Assembly: GCA_902465435.1 (NCBI GenBank)
Contig: CABQNH010000003.1
Location: 1 to 64,000 of the forward strand
Length of the DNA: 64,000 nucleotides
Source: an uncultured Eubacteriales bacterium
Lineage (GTDB): Bacteria > Bacillota > Clostridia > Oscillospirales > Oscillospiraceae
Direction of reading: 5' to 3'
Part shown: in pieces, positions 1 to 8,000 of the stretch
Layout of the letters: every line of letters starts with the position of its first letter
How positions within the stretch are numbered: position 1 is the stretch's first letter
Notes under the pieces: model-generated
Seen by the model: only the letters and a program-made list of their open reading frames with translations
Database searches by the model: none
What the model was told of the DNA's origin: nothing
Made by a program: the position numbers and the translations under genes

Positions 1-59
1 CAGCATCAAAGCTCCCGTCCGGGAAATCCAGCTTATTGGCATCGCCGTGGACAAAGCCG
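1..59 (-). pseudogene. class I SAM-dependent methyltransferase fragment (cut by window edge)
   Basis: Read on the minus strand, this stretch encodes a peptide containing GDANKLDFPDGSFDA, which matches the acidic motif region of class I SAM-dependent methyltransferases. The rest of the gene lies beyond the left edge. Upstream on the minus strand (positions above 60) the same frame stays open for a while but no longer looks like a methyltransferase, so the 5' part may be missing or replaced. The piece is too short to say what is methylated. The call rests on one motif. Confidence 0.35.
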
Positions 60-380
60 CATTGCTTACCTGTATTATCCCGAATTCGGGATAAAATCGG
101 CAAGCAATGCAAACATATACATGTTTTGCGATTTTAGCCGGATTGCACCGGCCAAAATGCTTTTTGAGGGATTCCCCCCAAGCCCCCAAGATCGTCCCCA
201 TTCGGTGACGGCTGCGCGTCCTGCGGACGCTGAAAATTTTTCCATGACAAAAGAAAAACTCTATGCAAATGGTTAATCCATTCACATAGAGTTTTCTTAT
301 TTCCCATTCACTTGGCATAGGTCAGTATTTTTACAATACTTCTTTATGCTCCTCTGCCCTTATGCGGTGGCTCTTTTTTC
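60..380. other. gene-free leader region of the element
   Basis: No convincing gene is seen. The stretch holds the hairpin at 255-295, a small GC-rich inverted repeat near 210-232 and a T-run at 373-379 that abuts the promoter of the parM-like gene. On the minus strand, 60-240 stays open in one frame but resembles no family I can name. Confidence 0.5.
255..295. terminator. bidirectional intrinsic terminator
   Basis: Arms 255-272 and 278-295 pair over about 18 bp with one mismatch around the loop TTAAT. A-rich sequence lies on the left and TTTTCTTAT on the right, so the hairpin could stop transcripts from either side. It isolates the parM-like operon from what lies to the left. Confidence 0.7.
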
Positions 381-409
381 TTGACAAATGAAAACCCATT
401 TGCTACTTT
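381..409 (+). promoter_or_regulatory. promoter of the parM-like operon (TTGACA-17-TACTTT)
   Basis: TTGACA at 381-386 and TACTTT at 404-409 are 17 bp apart. The -35 box directly follows a TTTTTTC run. Four more sites in this element have the same layout (2532, 5580, 10680 and 15647). It lies 32 bp before the chosen start of the parM-like gene, which rules out translation starting at the TTG of the -35 box. Confidence 0.65.
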
Positions 410-440
410 TCCCAAAAACCAGAACAGGAGGCGCAGTCAC

Positions 441-1580
441 ATGCTTACCAATTATTGTTATCAGACGGATATCCGCTTTCAAAGCTTAAACTGTCCCGTG
501 CCGTCGCCGCTGCTTTGTGGGCTCGACATTGGGTATTCCGGAATTAAGATACAATCGCCCTGCAATGCGTCCATTATCCCCAGCATTGTGGTCAAGGCCA
601 GAAACGATTCGCCGCTTTTGATCAATGGGGAGGATATCCGATACCGGGATGAAAAAGGGCAGATGTGGTATGTAGGCAGTCTGGCCAAAAAGACGCTGCT
701 GTATGGCAGCACGGCCATTAAATCCACAACGCTTTTAGGAAGGCAGCGGGTGCAGTCGGAGGAATTCCTCGTACAGAGCCGTATCGGCTTTTTCTTCGCA
801 AAACTGCGGGGGCTGCCGGAAGGCGGATATGATATGGACGAAAGGCCGCTGAAGGTACAGACCGGCCTGCCGCCGGAATTTATTGTACAGGATACGGAAA
901 CGCTTCTGCAGCGCCTGACGGGGGAACATTCTTTTTATGTCCGGATCGGGAAAAGGCCGTGGCTCAATGTGAAGGTGAAATTGGAAAGGCGGGATATCCA
1001 TGTCTGCAAGCAGCCGTTTGGAACATTGATGTCCAGCGTGATCAGCGAGGCCGGCGTCATGACCAACCCGGCACTTCTGAAGAAAAACGTCCTGATCCTG
1101 GACGCCGGGTTCCATACAACGGATACTTACCATTTTATCCAGGGCGCAAAAGAAGGCGCGTCGCTGACATGGGAGAACTATTCCATGCAGGAGGTGTACC
1201 AGCGTACCTGCAGCGATATCCTGCGGGCGTCCGGAAATAAGGCGGACGTCTCGGTATACAACCTGGAGAAGGCGTTCGACAGCGGCGTCATTCATTATGG
1301 GCCAAAGAAAGAGCCGTATGATTTCAAAAAGAATTTCTATGGGAACCTGCGGAGCGTCTGCAATGAACTTCTCCAGGAACTCAATGCGGCCTACGATAAT
1401 ATGATCAACGTGGATGTAATCCTGCTGACCGGAGGAACCGGTGTTGCCTGGGAACGGTACATCCGTGATTTTTATAAGGACACAAAGGCGCTGGAGATTA
1501 TCCTTTCCGGGGAAGGAAGGGAGGCGGCCAGAGCGAATGTGAGGGGGTATTACAACCTTTTGGTTTCCCGATTTCGATAG
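441..1580 (+). CDS. parM: ParM/StbA-like actin-type partition ATPase
   Basis: This 379-residue protein has the layout of actin-like ATPases of the ParM/StbA group. A phosphate-1 motif CGLDIGYSGIKI lies near the N-terminus, a phosphate-2 motif ILDAGFHTTDT in the middle and an adenosine motif LLTGGTGVAW near the C-terminus. ParM proteins polymerise with ATP and push DNA copies apart once ParR has bound a centromere-like site. The start at 441 is chosen because AGGAGG lies 9 bases upstream. Longer readings begin inside the promoter. The gene is followed 11 bases later by a ParR-like gene, which supports a two-gene partition module. The role in this element is inferred from family and context. 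Confidence 0.75.
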   Translation: MLTNYCYQTDIRFQSLNCPVPSPLLCGLDIGYSGIKIQSPCNASIIPSIVVKARNDSPLLINGEDIRYRDEKGQMWYVGSLAKKTLLYGSTAIKSTTLLGRQRVQSEEFLVQSRIGFFFAKLRGLPEGGYDMDERPLKVQTGLPPEFIVQDTETLLQRLTGEHSFYVRIGKRPWLNVKVKLERRDIHVCKQPFGTLMSSVISEAGVMTNPALLKKNVLILDAGFHTTDTYHFIQGAKEGASLTWENYSMQEVYQRTCSDILRASGNKADVSVYNLEKAFDSGVIHYGPKKEPYDFKKNFYGNLRSVCNELLQELNAAYDNMINVDVILLTGGTGVAWERYIRDFYKDTKALEIILSGEGREAARANVRGYYNLLVSRFR

Positions 1581-1591
1581 GAGGAGGTATC

Positions 1592-2119
1592 GTGCGCGTT
1601 CATTTGCGATTTTTAAAAAAGGATCCGGATTTATGTAAGTGGCGCCATTCGGTAAGCGGGAAAATGCTGAGCTTTTACCTGAACAGCATCTTATCCGCGG
1701 AGCTGCATAACAGGATAGCCTTTATCCCTCAGACGGTGCTGCTCTCCATGGACGAAAGCCCCTGCGATATTTCCTTTCATACGTCCTCAAGGGAGATTGA
1801 AGCGTTTGTCGCTTCAATCCCGTCTAATCAGAGGAACAAGGTGATTAAGGAAATCATACGAAAGCATCTTCGCAGCCAAGGTGTGATAAAAAGCAGGACT
1901 GTTAATCCTTTTTCAGAAGAGGTGCAGATGGCGCCGGATAAGCCGATACCAAAAAGGGCGAAGGTGGAGTTTGTTCCGGAAAAAACAGAGCATGTCGGTT
2001 TTGCCCCCGCCGCCACTGTACGGACAGACAAGCCGGAACAGAAAGAGGACAGTGACGGTGAGGAGACCGATGAGGAACGAGAACTGCGCATGGCGCTGAT
2101 CGCCATGGCGGGCGAATAG
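1592..2119 (+). CDS. ParR-like partner of the ParM homologue
   Basis: The gene starts with GTG behind AGGAGG and encodes 175 residues. The first 95 residues or so are mixed alpha/beta and end in a basic helical stretch (NQRNKVIKEIIRKHL). The last 80 are low-complexity, charged and rich in Glu and Pro. ParR adaptors have an N-terminal DNA-binding domain and a C-terminal tail that binds ParM filaments, and their gene directly follows parM, as here. Sequence identity to known ParR is not obvious by eye, so the call rests mainly on position, size and architecture. No clear iterons for a parC site were found nearby. Confidence 0.5.
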   Translation: MRVHLRFLKKDPDLCKWRHSVSGKMLSFYLNSILSAELHNRIAFIPQTVLLSMDESPCDISFHTSSREIEAFVASIPSNQRNKVIKEIIRKHLRSQGVIKSRTVNPFSEEVQMAPDKPIPKRAKVEFVPEKTEHVGFAPAATVRTDKPEQKEDSDGEETDEERELRMALIAMAGE

Positions 2120-2130
2120 GAGAGGAGCCT

Positions 2131-2526
2131 ATGAAGATTGAAAAAATAGCCGCAGGGGTTCTGGGACTTCTTGTGGCAGTATTTTTCATCATTTATTTCA
2201 CCCTGCCGGAACAGGGTGAGCAGATATATATCCCACAGGAGACCAGTGTACCGGAAGAAATCGAGATTCCGGAGGGATATCAGAGGGTGGACAATTACAG
2301 CGACGTGTACTATACCGAGACGGAAGATGGCTATCGGTATCTGTGGCTCGTACAGTTTTCTGACGGCAGCTATGGCTGGCAGGAAGTGGACGAAAACGGA
2401 AATCTGATATTCCCGAACCGTGGGACGGAGGAAGCGCCTTCGGAGGAAGCTTCGCCGGCGGGAGAAACGGGGGAAAGCTCGCCGGACAGTTCGGAAAATG
2501 CGGAAACGGAACCGGCGTCAGAGTGA
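2131..2526 (+). CDS. small membrane-anchored protein, acidic tail
   Basis: The protein has 131 residues. Residues 8-24 form one hydrophobic segment (AGVLGLLVAVFFIIYFT), and the rest is predicted outside the membrane. A middle domain is rich in Tyr and Trp (YRYLWLVQFSDGSYGWQEV). The last 35 residues are almost only Glu, Ser, Ala, Pro, Gly and Thr. It lies 11 bases after the ParR-like gene and probably belongs to the same transcript. No family is recognised. The Trp/Tyr-rich core could be a small binding module, but nothing shows a ligand. Confidence 0.6.
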   Translation: MKIEKIAAGVLGLLVAVFFIIYFTLPEQGEQIYIPQETSVPEEIEIPEGYQRVDNYSDVYYTETEDGYRYLWLVQFSDGSYGWQEVDENGNLIFPNRGTEEAPSEEASPAGETGESSPDSSENAETEPASE

Positions 2527-2531
2527 TTTTC

Positions 2532-2560
2532 TTGATTTCCCGCCTGCCGGAAGTTAATCT
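2532..2560 (+). promoter_or_regulatory. promoter (TTGATT-17-TAATCT)
   Basis: TTGATT at 2532-2537 and TAATCT at 2555-2560 are 17 bp apart, preceded by GATTTTC. It belongs to the shared promoter family of this element but has no terminator in front of it. It lies 40 bp before the next gene. Confidence 0.5.
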
Positions 2561-2599
2561 TTCCCCTGCATAGATTGATTTCATACAGGAGGAATAAAA

Positions 2600-3742
2600 A
2601 TGACGGATACAGAACGGGATTTGAGAACGGCAATGAACAATTTACTTTGCATGATCACCCTCAGCGGACGGATGAATCAGACGGTGAAGGAACTGGAGGC
2701 ATTGTTTGCAGTATCTGATTTTGAAAAGCGGATATTTGAACAGCCCCAGCAAATGAGAGGTTATGCAGAGGCGAAAGCAATGCTGTATGACGCGGTGGAA
2801 CAGATCAAGGCTACTTATGGCAAGCAAATTATTTCCGAAGCATACGAGGCGTTCAAAAACGCCCTTTCCGAACCAGCGTTTTGCGAGGAAACGGGAATTG
2901 ACATTGCACTGGAAAAGACAGAGGCGGCGGGGCTGTTCAACGATGTATTCAACCGCATGGTGGATATGGAAAGTTCGTTTCCGGATGAAGCGGATGGATA
3001 TCTGATTTTCGTGGAGCTGGTACGGGAAGTGAGGAGCCAGACCACACGGTCGGACACAGCGGCTGATATCTGCCCGTATTGCAACGGCCTTCCGTCCAAA
3101 ACGGCCAAAGCGGATTTCTTTGGGGAAAACCACGACGACAACGAAGGCTATGTGTGGGCCTGCGAGTGTGGTGCCTATGCCTACATGAACAGGGAAGGCA
3201 ATGTGATTGGGACCATGGCGGACAGGGAGCTGCACTACCAGAGAAAAATTGTGAAAAAGATTCTGTTCGACCTATGCGGCGCGGCCGGGATGACCATTTA
3301 TGAGAGCTGCCGTTGGGCCGCATGGATAACGGGGAAATCCCTGAATACCGTCCAGGATGTTGAGTATCTGAGCATGGAAGATTGCGATGCGGTACGCTCC
3401 CTGTACAACGAGGTAAAGAAACGTCTGAAAACAAAGCGGTTCCAATATCCCCACACCCACGGAGAACTGATGAAGTTCCTGGAGGACGGCGGCCGGATGA
3501 TGGCGCAAAATGCGTTTGGCTATCGGTATGGGCGGCTGCTGATTCCTATTTTAACAGGAAGTGAAGCCATCCGCATCCGGTACCAGAAGGGAATCCAGGA
3601 GGTCATGCTGCCCAAAGGACTGGAATATCGCTTTGAAGGCGACCAGATGATGATCCTGCATCCCAGCGGAAAGCGTGAAAAGTACAAGTTATTTACAAAA
3701 GAACAGAGACTGGAGCTGTATCAGAGGGAAAAGAAGGAATAA
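2600..3742 (+). CDS. zinc-finger-containing protein (DUF3268-like)
   Basis: The protein has 380 residues. The N-terminal 150 are helical and acidic. Around residues 155-215 lies a zinc-ribbon-like segment with ICPYCNG and WACECGAY, followed by GTMADRELHYQRK. This resembles the zinc-finger-containing domain found in phage and mobile-element proteins, in which two CxxC pairs precede a 'plGt.A..elr..R' stretch. The C-terminal third continues with a compact domain of unknown role. RBS AGGAGG lies 8 bases upstream. The protein may bind nucleic acid, but this is inference. It heads a second transcription unit of the element. Confidence 0.55.
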   Translation: MTDTERDLRTAMNNLLCMITLSGRMNQTVKELEALFAVSDFEKRIFEQPQQMRGYAEAKAMLYDAVEQIKATYGKQIISEAYEAFKNALSEPAFCEETGIDIALEKTEAAGLFNDVFNRMVDMESSFPDEADGYLIFVELVREVRSQTTRSDTAADICPYCNGLPSKTAKADFFGENHDDNEGYVWACECGAYAYMNREGNVIGTMADRELHYQRKIVKKILFDLCGAAGMTIYESCRWAAWITGKSLNTVQDVEYLSMEDCDAVRSLYNEVKKRLKTKRFQYPHTHGELMKFLEDGGRMMAQNAFGYRYGRLLIPILTGSEAIRIRYQKGIQEVMLPKGLEYRFEGDQMMILHPSGKREKYKLFTKEQRLELYQREKKE

Positions 3743-3749
3743 GACAGGC

Positions 3750-3771
3750 GGGTATCTGATTGCAGATACCC
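3750..3771 (+). other. intergenic hairpin without T-run
   Basis: GGGTATCTG (3750-3758) and CAGATACCC (3763-3771) pair perfectly around ATTG. No U-run follows, so it is more likely an mRNA processing or stability element than a terminator. Confidence 0.4.
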
Positions 3772-3800
3772 CATACATAAGCAGAGATGGAGGTGTCGGC

Positions 3801-4073
3801 GTGAAAGGAAAGACATACCGTGTGGTTTTAAACAAATGGGATGTGGAGCTGTGTGCCAGGACATTAAATATTTCCCGGAAACGGACGGAGCGTTATCTAA
3901 AAGCTCTGATGAAAAAGGTAGAAGCAGATTACGGCTCGCTGCGGCTGTTCTGGTCGGATGTTATCATGCTGAACATGATGACGACGAAACTTCTGAAGGC
4001 AGCGGACCCGAGGGAGATAGAAAAAATACTTTCCCCACTGCGCAGCGGGGAAAAGGAAGGGGTGGATGGATGA
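3801..4073 (+). CDS. small helical protein of unknown function
   Basis: The gene is read from GTG at 3801 behind GGAGG, giving 90 residues. A longer frame runs upstream but overlaps the preceding gene. The protein is basic at its N-terminus and has a segment WDVELCARTLNISRKRTERY that could form a helix-turn-helix: a helix, a turn at NIS, then a basic helix. That would fit a small DNA-binding protein, but no family is recognised. Its stop overlaps the ATG of the RemA-like gene (ATGA), so the two are translationally coupled. Confidence 0.55.
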   Translation: MKGKTYRVVLNKWDVELCARTLNISRKRTERYLKALMKKVEADYGSLRLFWSDVIMLNMMTTKLLKAADPREIEKILSPLRSGEKEGVDG

Positions 4074-4330
4074 TATTGTTTCAGCTTGGCTTTGACCACT
4101 ATGTACCTATAGAGAAAATCAAGGTTATTTTGCCGTATGAATCGACCAGAGTCAAAAAAGATATCATCGCGCTCAGGGAAGAGGCCGGAACCGGCAAACT
4201 GATCGACGCCACAAAGCATAAACCCATCAAAACCGTTGTTGTGTTGGATGACGGCACCTTTATCCTTTGTACATATACGGCGGAAACTCTTGCAAAACGA
4301 TATAAGGAGACACAGGGAGGGAATATATGA
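4070..4330 (+). CDS. RemA/DUF370-like DNA-binding regulator
   Basis: The 86-residue protein aligns over most of its length with the RemA (DUF370) family. The pattern is LGF-x-x-YVP near the N-terminus, a central IKVILPYES segment, then GKLIDATKHKPIKTVVVLDD, and a C-terminal AETLAKRY. In RemA of Bacillus the matching parts read INIGFGN, ESAPIKR, LIDAT and PETVAHR. RemA is a DNA-binding activator of biofilm matrix and osmoprotection genes, and a conserved chromosomal gene in many Firmicutes. Here the gene lies inside a mobile element, coupled by ATGA overlaps to the genes on both sides, which suggests control of element functions instead. Family is fairly sure; targets are unknown. Confidence 0.7.
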   Translation: MILFQLGFDHYVPIEKIKVILPYESTRVKKDIIALREEAGTGKLIDATKHKPIKTVVVLDDGTFILCTYTAETLAKRYKETQGGNI

Positions 4331-5541
4331 ACCGGGATAAGCTTTTAACGGCTTTGGAACTATTAAAGAAAAACGGGGTGCTTTGTTATGTGTACCGGGA
4401 GTCGGTGTTTGAACTTTTGTCTATGAATAGAGCAGATGGCGTTGTCCATCTGCTTTCGGATACGCCGGCAGAAGATTTAAAGCCGATACTGGTAAAATGC
4501 GGATTTAAGGATGCGGCCAACGGAAAGGAAGGAAACATTTCTGCGCGGCTGTCTGGCCAAGCAGTGGAGATTCTTTGTATTAGCAATCTGGAGCCGGAAA
4601 GATTTGACGAATGTATACGGAGAGACTTGACTGTCCACTCCATGCTGATGCGGAGTAACAGCGACATCTATGATAACTGTGGCGGACTGGAGGATTTTCG
4701 TCAAAAAAGACTTCGCCTGACCGGCGGGAAGATTGTGGACAAGGATTCTTTTGCCATATCGTCTTTTGAACTGATGTTAAAATCGGGATATACAGCTGAC
4801 GCCGGCATACAATCCACTTTGAACAAAGCACTGGCCGAACTGCCTGTGGGGAAACGGGTTTCGCTGATCATGATGCTCCGCAATTATATGAAAGCAGAAA
4901 ATGCAGATGTGCAGCATATCCTGTGCATACTCTCATTAAAAGGAATCTTCCCCAAGGCCCCTACAGTTTCCTGCAGCAGGCCGGAAAAACTGATGGAAAA
5001 ATTAAAGGGGATGAAGCCATTGCAGGTATCGGCGCTCGTTTGCACTCTTTGCGGGATAAAGGGGGAAAATCTGAAACAGATCCCAAATGTTGGATTTGCC
5101 CGGGAATTCTATGACTGTATTCAGAGACACATAGGCTCGGATCTGGGCAACCGGAAGCAGTTTGAGGAAGCGAAAAACAGTTGTACGGCGGAATGCTTTG
5201 AGACGCTGCTTGCTGTAAAAGAAGCCCTATGCCTGATTTCCGGCCAGGAATTCCATTTGGCCCAGGAGAAGCCGCGGGAGCTTTTGAAGGCGATTGATGC
5301 CAGTGACAAGTGGCAGGTGCAAAAGGAAAACGAGGAGAAAGCAAGGCCGCCTGCCTCAGCATCAAAAGAAGTACCGGAAGAACAGCCAGAGACGGAACCT
5401 GCCCCGGAGATGATGGAATTTGAGGGAGAGGCGGAGGAACAGTATATCGAGGAGGAAGAAGAACAAGAACAGGAGGATGACGCAGTTTCTAATCTGCCGC
5501 TGCGGGACCCGTCGAAAAATTTTTATATCCACCGGAAATAA
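4327..5541 (+). CDS. unknown 404-residue protein with acidic tail
   Basis: The start overlaps the stop of the RemA-like gene (ATGA). Residues 1-130 are a mixed alpha/beta domain beginning with a short helical stretch (LLTALELLKKNGVLCYVYR). Residues 150-335 are mainly helical, with many Cys and Leu. Residues 340-395 are highly acidic and low-complexity, with runs such as EEEEEQEQEDD. No family is recognised. A strong terminator follows at once, so the gene closes the transcript that begins at 2560. The acidic tail could mimic nucleic acid or bind a basic partner, but that is speculation. Confidence 0.6.
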   Translation: MNRDKLLTALELLKKNGVLCYVYRESVFELLSMNRADGVVHLLSDTPAEDLKPILVKCGFKDAANGKEGNISARLSGQAVEILCISNLEPERFDECIRRDLTVHSMLMRSNSDIYDNCGGLEDFRQKRLRLTGGKIVDKDSFAISSFELMLKSGYTADAGIQSTLNKALAELPVGKRVSLIMMLRNYMKAENADVQHILCILSLKGIFPKAPTVSCSRPEKLMEKLKGMKPLQVSALVCTLCGIKGENLKQIPNVGFAREFYDCIQRHIGSDLGNRKQFEEAKNSCTAECFETLLAVKEALCLISGQEFHLAQEKPRELLKAIDASDKWQVQKENEEKARPPASASKEVPEEQPETEPAPEMMEFEGEAEEQYIEEEEEQEQEDDAVSNLPLRDPSKNFYIHRK

Positions 5542-5547
5542 CGGATT

Positions 5548-5579
5548 GCGTCCTGAGTAATTTTCAGGACGCTTTTTTC
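5548..5579 (+). terminator. intrinsic terminator
   Basis: GCGTCCTGA (5548-5556) pairs with TCAGGACGC (5564-5572) and is followed by seven T (5573-5579 with one C). The next promoter begins on the last T. Confidence 0.85.
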
Positions 5580-5608
5580 TTGAAAATAAAGGCCTCCTCA
5601 GCTAATGT
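5580..5608 (+). promoter_or_regulatory. promoter fused to terminator (TTGAAA-17-TAATGT)
   Basis: TTGAAA at 5580-5585 and TAATGT at 5603-5608 are 17 bp apart. The -35 box starts inside the T-run of the preceding terminator. This is one of the five related promoters of the element. Confidence 0.65.
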
Positions 5609-5646
5609 ATCGGCGCAACCTTAAATTAATAAAGGAGGAATTCAGA

Positions 5647-5931
5647 ATGGTTATTCAAGAAAAGGTGCAGAACAGGAGTCTGAAGATGACGAGAGAAAAT
5701 CTCATCTTCGCAAAAACAATCGGTACTCTGTACACGATAGGAGCCGACAGGAATGTGATTTCCCAAATGGTAGAAGAGACCAAAAACACGGAGACGGATA
5801 TACTTCCATATCTGCGGGATCGTCTCATGTCGATGAGAAGCGGCTATCAGCAGGCAACAAAGGAACATGAAACCTTGAGCAGGCTGCTGGACGACTGCAA
5901 TGCGGCAATATCCGGGAATCAAACAAGCTGA
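5647..5931 (+). CDS. small helical protein of unknown function
   Basis: The chosen start at 5647 has AAAGGAGG 7 bases upstream; an earlier in-frame ATG lies in the -10 box. The product has 94 residues, is basic at its N-terminus and otherwise helical, with a likely coiled coil at the end (QQATKEHETLSRLLDDC). No family is recognised. The leader from -16 to the start is almost the same as that of the gene at 10746 (AAAGGAGGAATTCA), so the 5' regions of the two operons seem to share ancestry. Confidence 0.55.
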   Translation: MVIQEKVQNRSLKMTRENLIFAKTIGTLYTIGADRNVISQMVEETKNTETDILPYLRDRLMSMRSGYQQATKEHETLSRLLDDCNAAISGNQTS

Positions 5932-5948
5932 AAAAGAAAGGAATGATC

Positions 5949-6677
5949 ATGATGAACAGAAACGAACTTCTTGAAAAAATCGCTCAAATTGTCCTGGAGA
6001 ATCCTGAACTGAAGGAATCTATGGAAATGCTGATGGGCGGATTGGGCCAAACGGAGGAGGCGGTTACCCAGAAGCCGGATATGATGTATGTACTGGCGTG
6101 CAGAGTAAAGGTGCGTTCCGAAGACGGGGAAGAAAACTACCACTATCATCCCATTGTCGGGGAGACGCTTCTTATGCCCGGAGGAGAATGCAATAAAATC
6201 GTAAGCTCTTCGGATTTGCTCAGCCTGCAAAATTCCACGAGAACGATGTGCCAGTATTATGGCAGCGGCCGATACCAAATTCTTGCCATGAAGCCGGAAG
6301 AGTTTGAAAAGCTGCAGCATGCTTTGGATGAAACGGTGACGGTTCTTATGGACAATATCCACCAGGCAGTGGAGGCGGTCTTGAAAAGCAGCGGCTATGT
6401 CGCCCAGCGTGCTATTTCCTTTGAGGATATTTATCGGTATATCTTGAGGTCAGTCATGCTCGGTGCGCACGGTGTAATCGGTGCGGCCCTTGGTTCGGAC
6501 AGTCAGATCATCTCTGACATTTCCGGAGTGCAATATGAATATTCCGAGCTTTCCTGCGGGGATGACGATAAATTGGACGAGGACGACTACGAGGATGATG
6601 AGGACACCGACGATTACGAAGATGAGGACGAAGATGATGGCCCAACCAGGGAGATTTACATCATTCGTGAGGTTTAA
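5949..6677 (+). CDS. unknown protein with poly-acidic tail
   Basis: Three ATG codons lie close together (5943, 5949, 5952). AAAGG ends at 5941, so 5949 or 5952 fits better than 5943. From 5949 the product has 242 residues. The first 40 are helical and Glu/Met-rich. The centre contains CRVKVRSEDGEENYHYHPI and looks like a beta-rich domain. Residues 198-232 are almost pure Asp and Glu with Tyr. No family is recognised. The tail resembles the acidic C-termini of SSB-type and other partner-binding proteins, and an SSB-like gene follows. Confidence 0.55.
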   Translation: MMNRNELLEKIAQIVLENPELKESMEMLMGGLGQTEEAVTQKPDMMYVLACRVKVRSEDGEENYHYHPIVGETLLMPGGECNKIVSSSDLLSLQNSTRTMCQYYGSGRYQILAMKPEEFEKLQHALDETVTVLMDNIHQAVEAVLKSSGYVAQRAISFEDIYRYILRSVMLGAHGVIGAALGSDSQIISDISGVQYEYSELSCGDDDKLDEDDYEDDEDTDDYEDEDEDDGPTREIYIIREV

Positions 6678-6758
6678 AGAGACTATGTGATGTGTTCGCC
6701 GGCTTCGGATTCCCTGAAACGCCTTTTTGAAAAATTAGTTCAAAGAGAGGTATTATTT

Positions 6759-7400
6759 ATGGCATTCGTAAGCACAAACATCAATATCGGACACCTTCAG
6801 GGAATCCTGGTCGGCGATATCTACTCGCCGCGAAGTAATTTGGCTCTGCTTACCATCAAGGTAAAAGCGGAGAAACGGGAACCGGGAACAAACCGCAGGA
6901 AACTGCATTTTATCCAGTTTGTCGCCTATGATGAGTTGGCGGAATCGTTTCGGGAAAATGGAAGAGACGGTCAGATCGTATATGTCCAGTACCATTTAAC
7001 GACCAATGGGAAAAGGGACGAAAACGGAGTGTCCCGTTTCTTCCATAACCGGACGGCGGACCATGCTGTTTTCGGCTCGGTCATTGGAGACGAAAAGGTC
7101 AGTGTGCCGTATCTGAACAAAGGATTTTTACAGGGAACGATGGCGGGACTTCAGAAGATCTACAGCAGCAATGAGGATCTGTGGAGTATTCTCGTCTGTG
7201 AAACGGTTCTTCATGATTCAGGCAGGGAGCTGCGCCGCTATCACCGCTTTGTATTGAAAGGGGATGAACTGAAGTTTATCGCCGGCAGAAGGAACATCGG
7301 CGACCCGGTTTTGGTTGAGTACTGCGTGGAAAGCAGAAAAGAGGAAAGGGACGGCCAGAAAGAACATTATACGGATTACATTTTGACAAATCTTTTATAG
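6759..7400 (+). CDS. SSB-like protein, probably two OB folds
   Basis: The start at 6759 is chosen because AGAGAGG lies 8 bases before it. The product has 213 residues. Residues 1-105 follow the pattern of single-stranded DNA-binding proteins: a first strand NINIGHLQGILVGDIYS, then LALLTIKVKA, FIQFVAYDELAESF and a second strand IVYVQYHLTTN. Residues 110-213 look like a second, diverged copy (GFLQGTMAGLQ, ILVCETVL, DPVLVEYCVES). This would protect single-stranded DNA during transfer or replication of the element. No acidic SSB tail is present, but the gene upstream ends in one. The OB-fold call is from pattern, not from alignment. Confidence 0.55.
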   Translation: MAFVSTNINIGHLQGILVGDIYSPRSNLALLTIKVKAEKREPGTNRRKLHFIQFVAYDELAESFRENGRDGQIVYVQYHLTTNGKRDENGVSRFFHNRTADHAVFGSVIGDEKVSVPYLNKGFLQGTMAGLQKIYSSNEDLWSILVCETVLHDSGRELRRYHRFVLKGDELKFIAGRRNIGDPVLVEYCVESRKEERDGQKEHYTDYILTNLL

Positions 7401-7408
7401 GAGGAATC

Positions 7409-7966
7409 ATGCGCAAGACGGTGCAGGCCTGCCTGCTGATTTTGGGATTGATGGCTGCTGTACTTTTGATGATGGATTCCTTTTCAGTTGTGAAGACCGG
7501 CACAGGCAATGGCGCGACCATCCAATGGGATGACAACTTCGAAAGATTTTGCTGCGAGCTTGCGAAAGGCTGTTCGTCGGACGCGGAAAGGGTGACGGTC
7601 TTCCGAAACTGGATCATCCAGAATATCTCCTACGACGAAGAAAGCGAGGTTCTGTTTTACCAGACATTCCATGTAGGGAAAGTGATGCAGAGCAAGAAAG
7701 GCGTGTGCTTTGATTACGCCTGTCTGTTTGCGGCTATGTGCCGGAGCCAGGGAATCCCTTGCTATGTATTGGACGGAACTTATCAGGGCGAGCCGGCCTT
7801 CCGCCACGCATGGAACCGGGTGTTTTTTGACGGCCAGTGGTGGAGCCTGGATACCACAAGGGACCATACTGCCAGAAAGGAAGGCGGCAGTGAATACGGA
7901 GTGGTCCCCATAGGAGAGGATCCGTTTGCGGAAGACAGCTATTTTTTGATTCATCAGGTTTTCTGA
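7409..7966 (+). CDS. secreted or anchored transglutaminase-like cysteine protein
   Basis: The protein has 185 residues. An N-terminal hydrophobic segment (residues 6-22, ACLLILGLMAAVLLMMD) is a signal peptide or anchor. The rest is a transglutaminase-like core: the catalytic Cys lies in KKGVCFDYACLFAAM, the His in RHAWNRVF and the Asp in SLDTTRD. These three residues and their order match the transglutaminase/protease-like fold. Such proteins act outside the cell as proteases or cross-linkers, often on the wall. In a mobile element it could help a DNA-transfer machine cross the wall, but that is inference. RBS AGGAGG lies 6 bases upstream of the ATG. Confidence 0.7.
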   Translation: MRKTVQACLLILGLMAAVLLMMDSFSVVKTGTGNGATIQWDDNFERFCCELAKGCSSDAERVTVFRNWIIQNISYDEESEVLFYQTFHVGKVMQSKKGVCFDYACLFAAMCRSQGIPCYVLDGTYQGEPAFRHAWNRVFFDGQWWSLDTTRDHTARKEGGSEYGVVPIGEDPFAEDSYFLIHQVF

Positions 7967-8000
7967 TATGGAGAAGATGATATGGAAAGGCAGGGAAACG

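Noticed and set aside
381..440. Longer N-terminus of the parM-like gene starting at TTG 381
   Set aside because: The TTG is the -35 box of a good promoter, and AGGAGG lies before ATG 441.
735..1295. Long minus-strand frame opposite the parM-like gene
   Set aside because: It is a shadow of the real gene, with no binding site or recognisable product.
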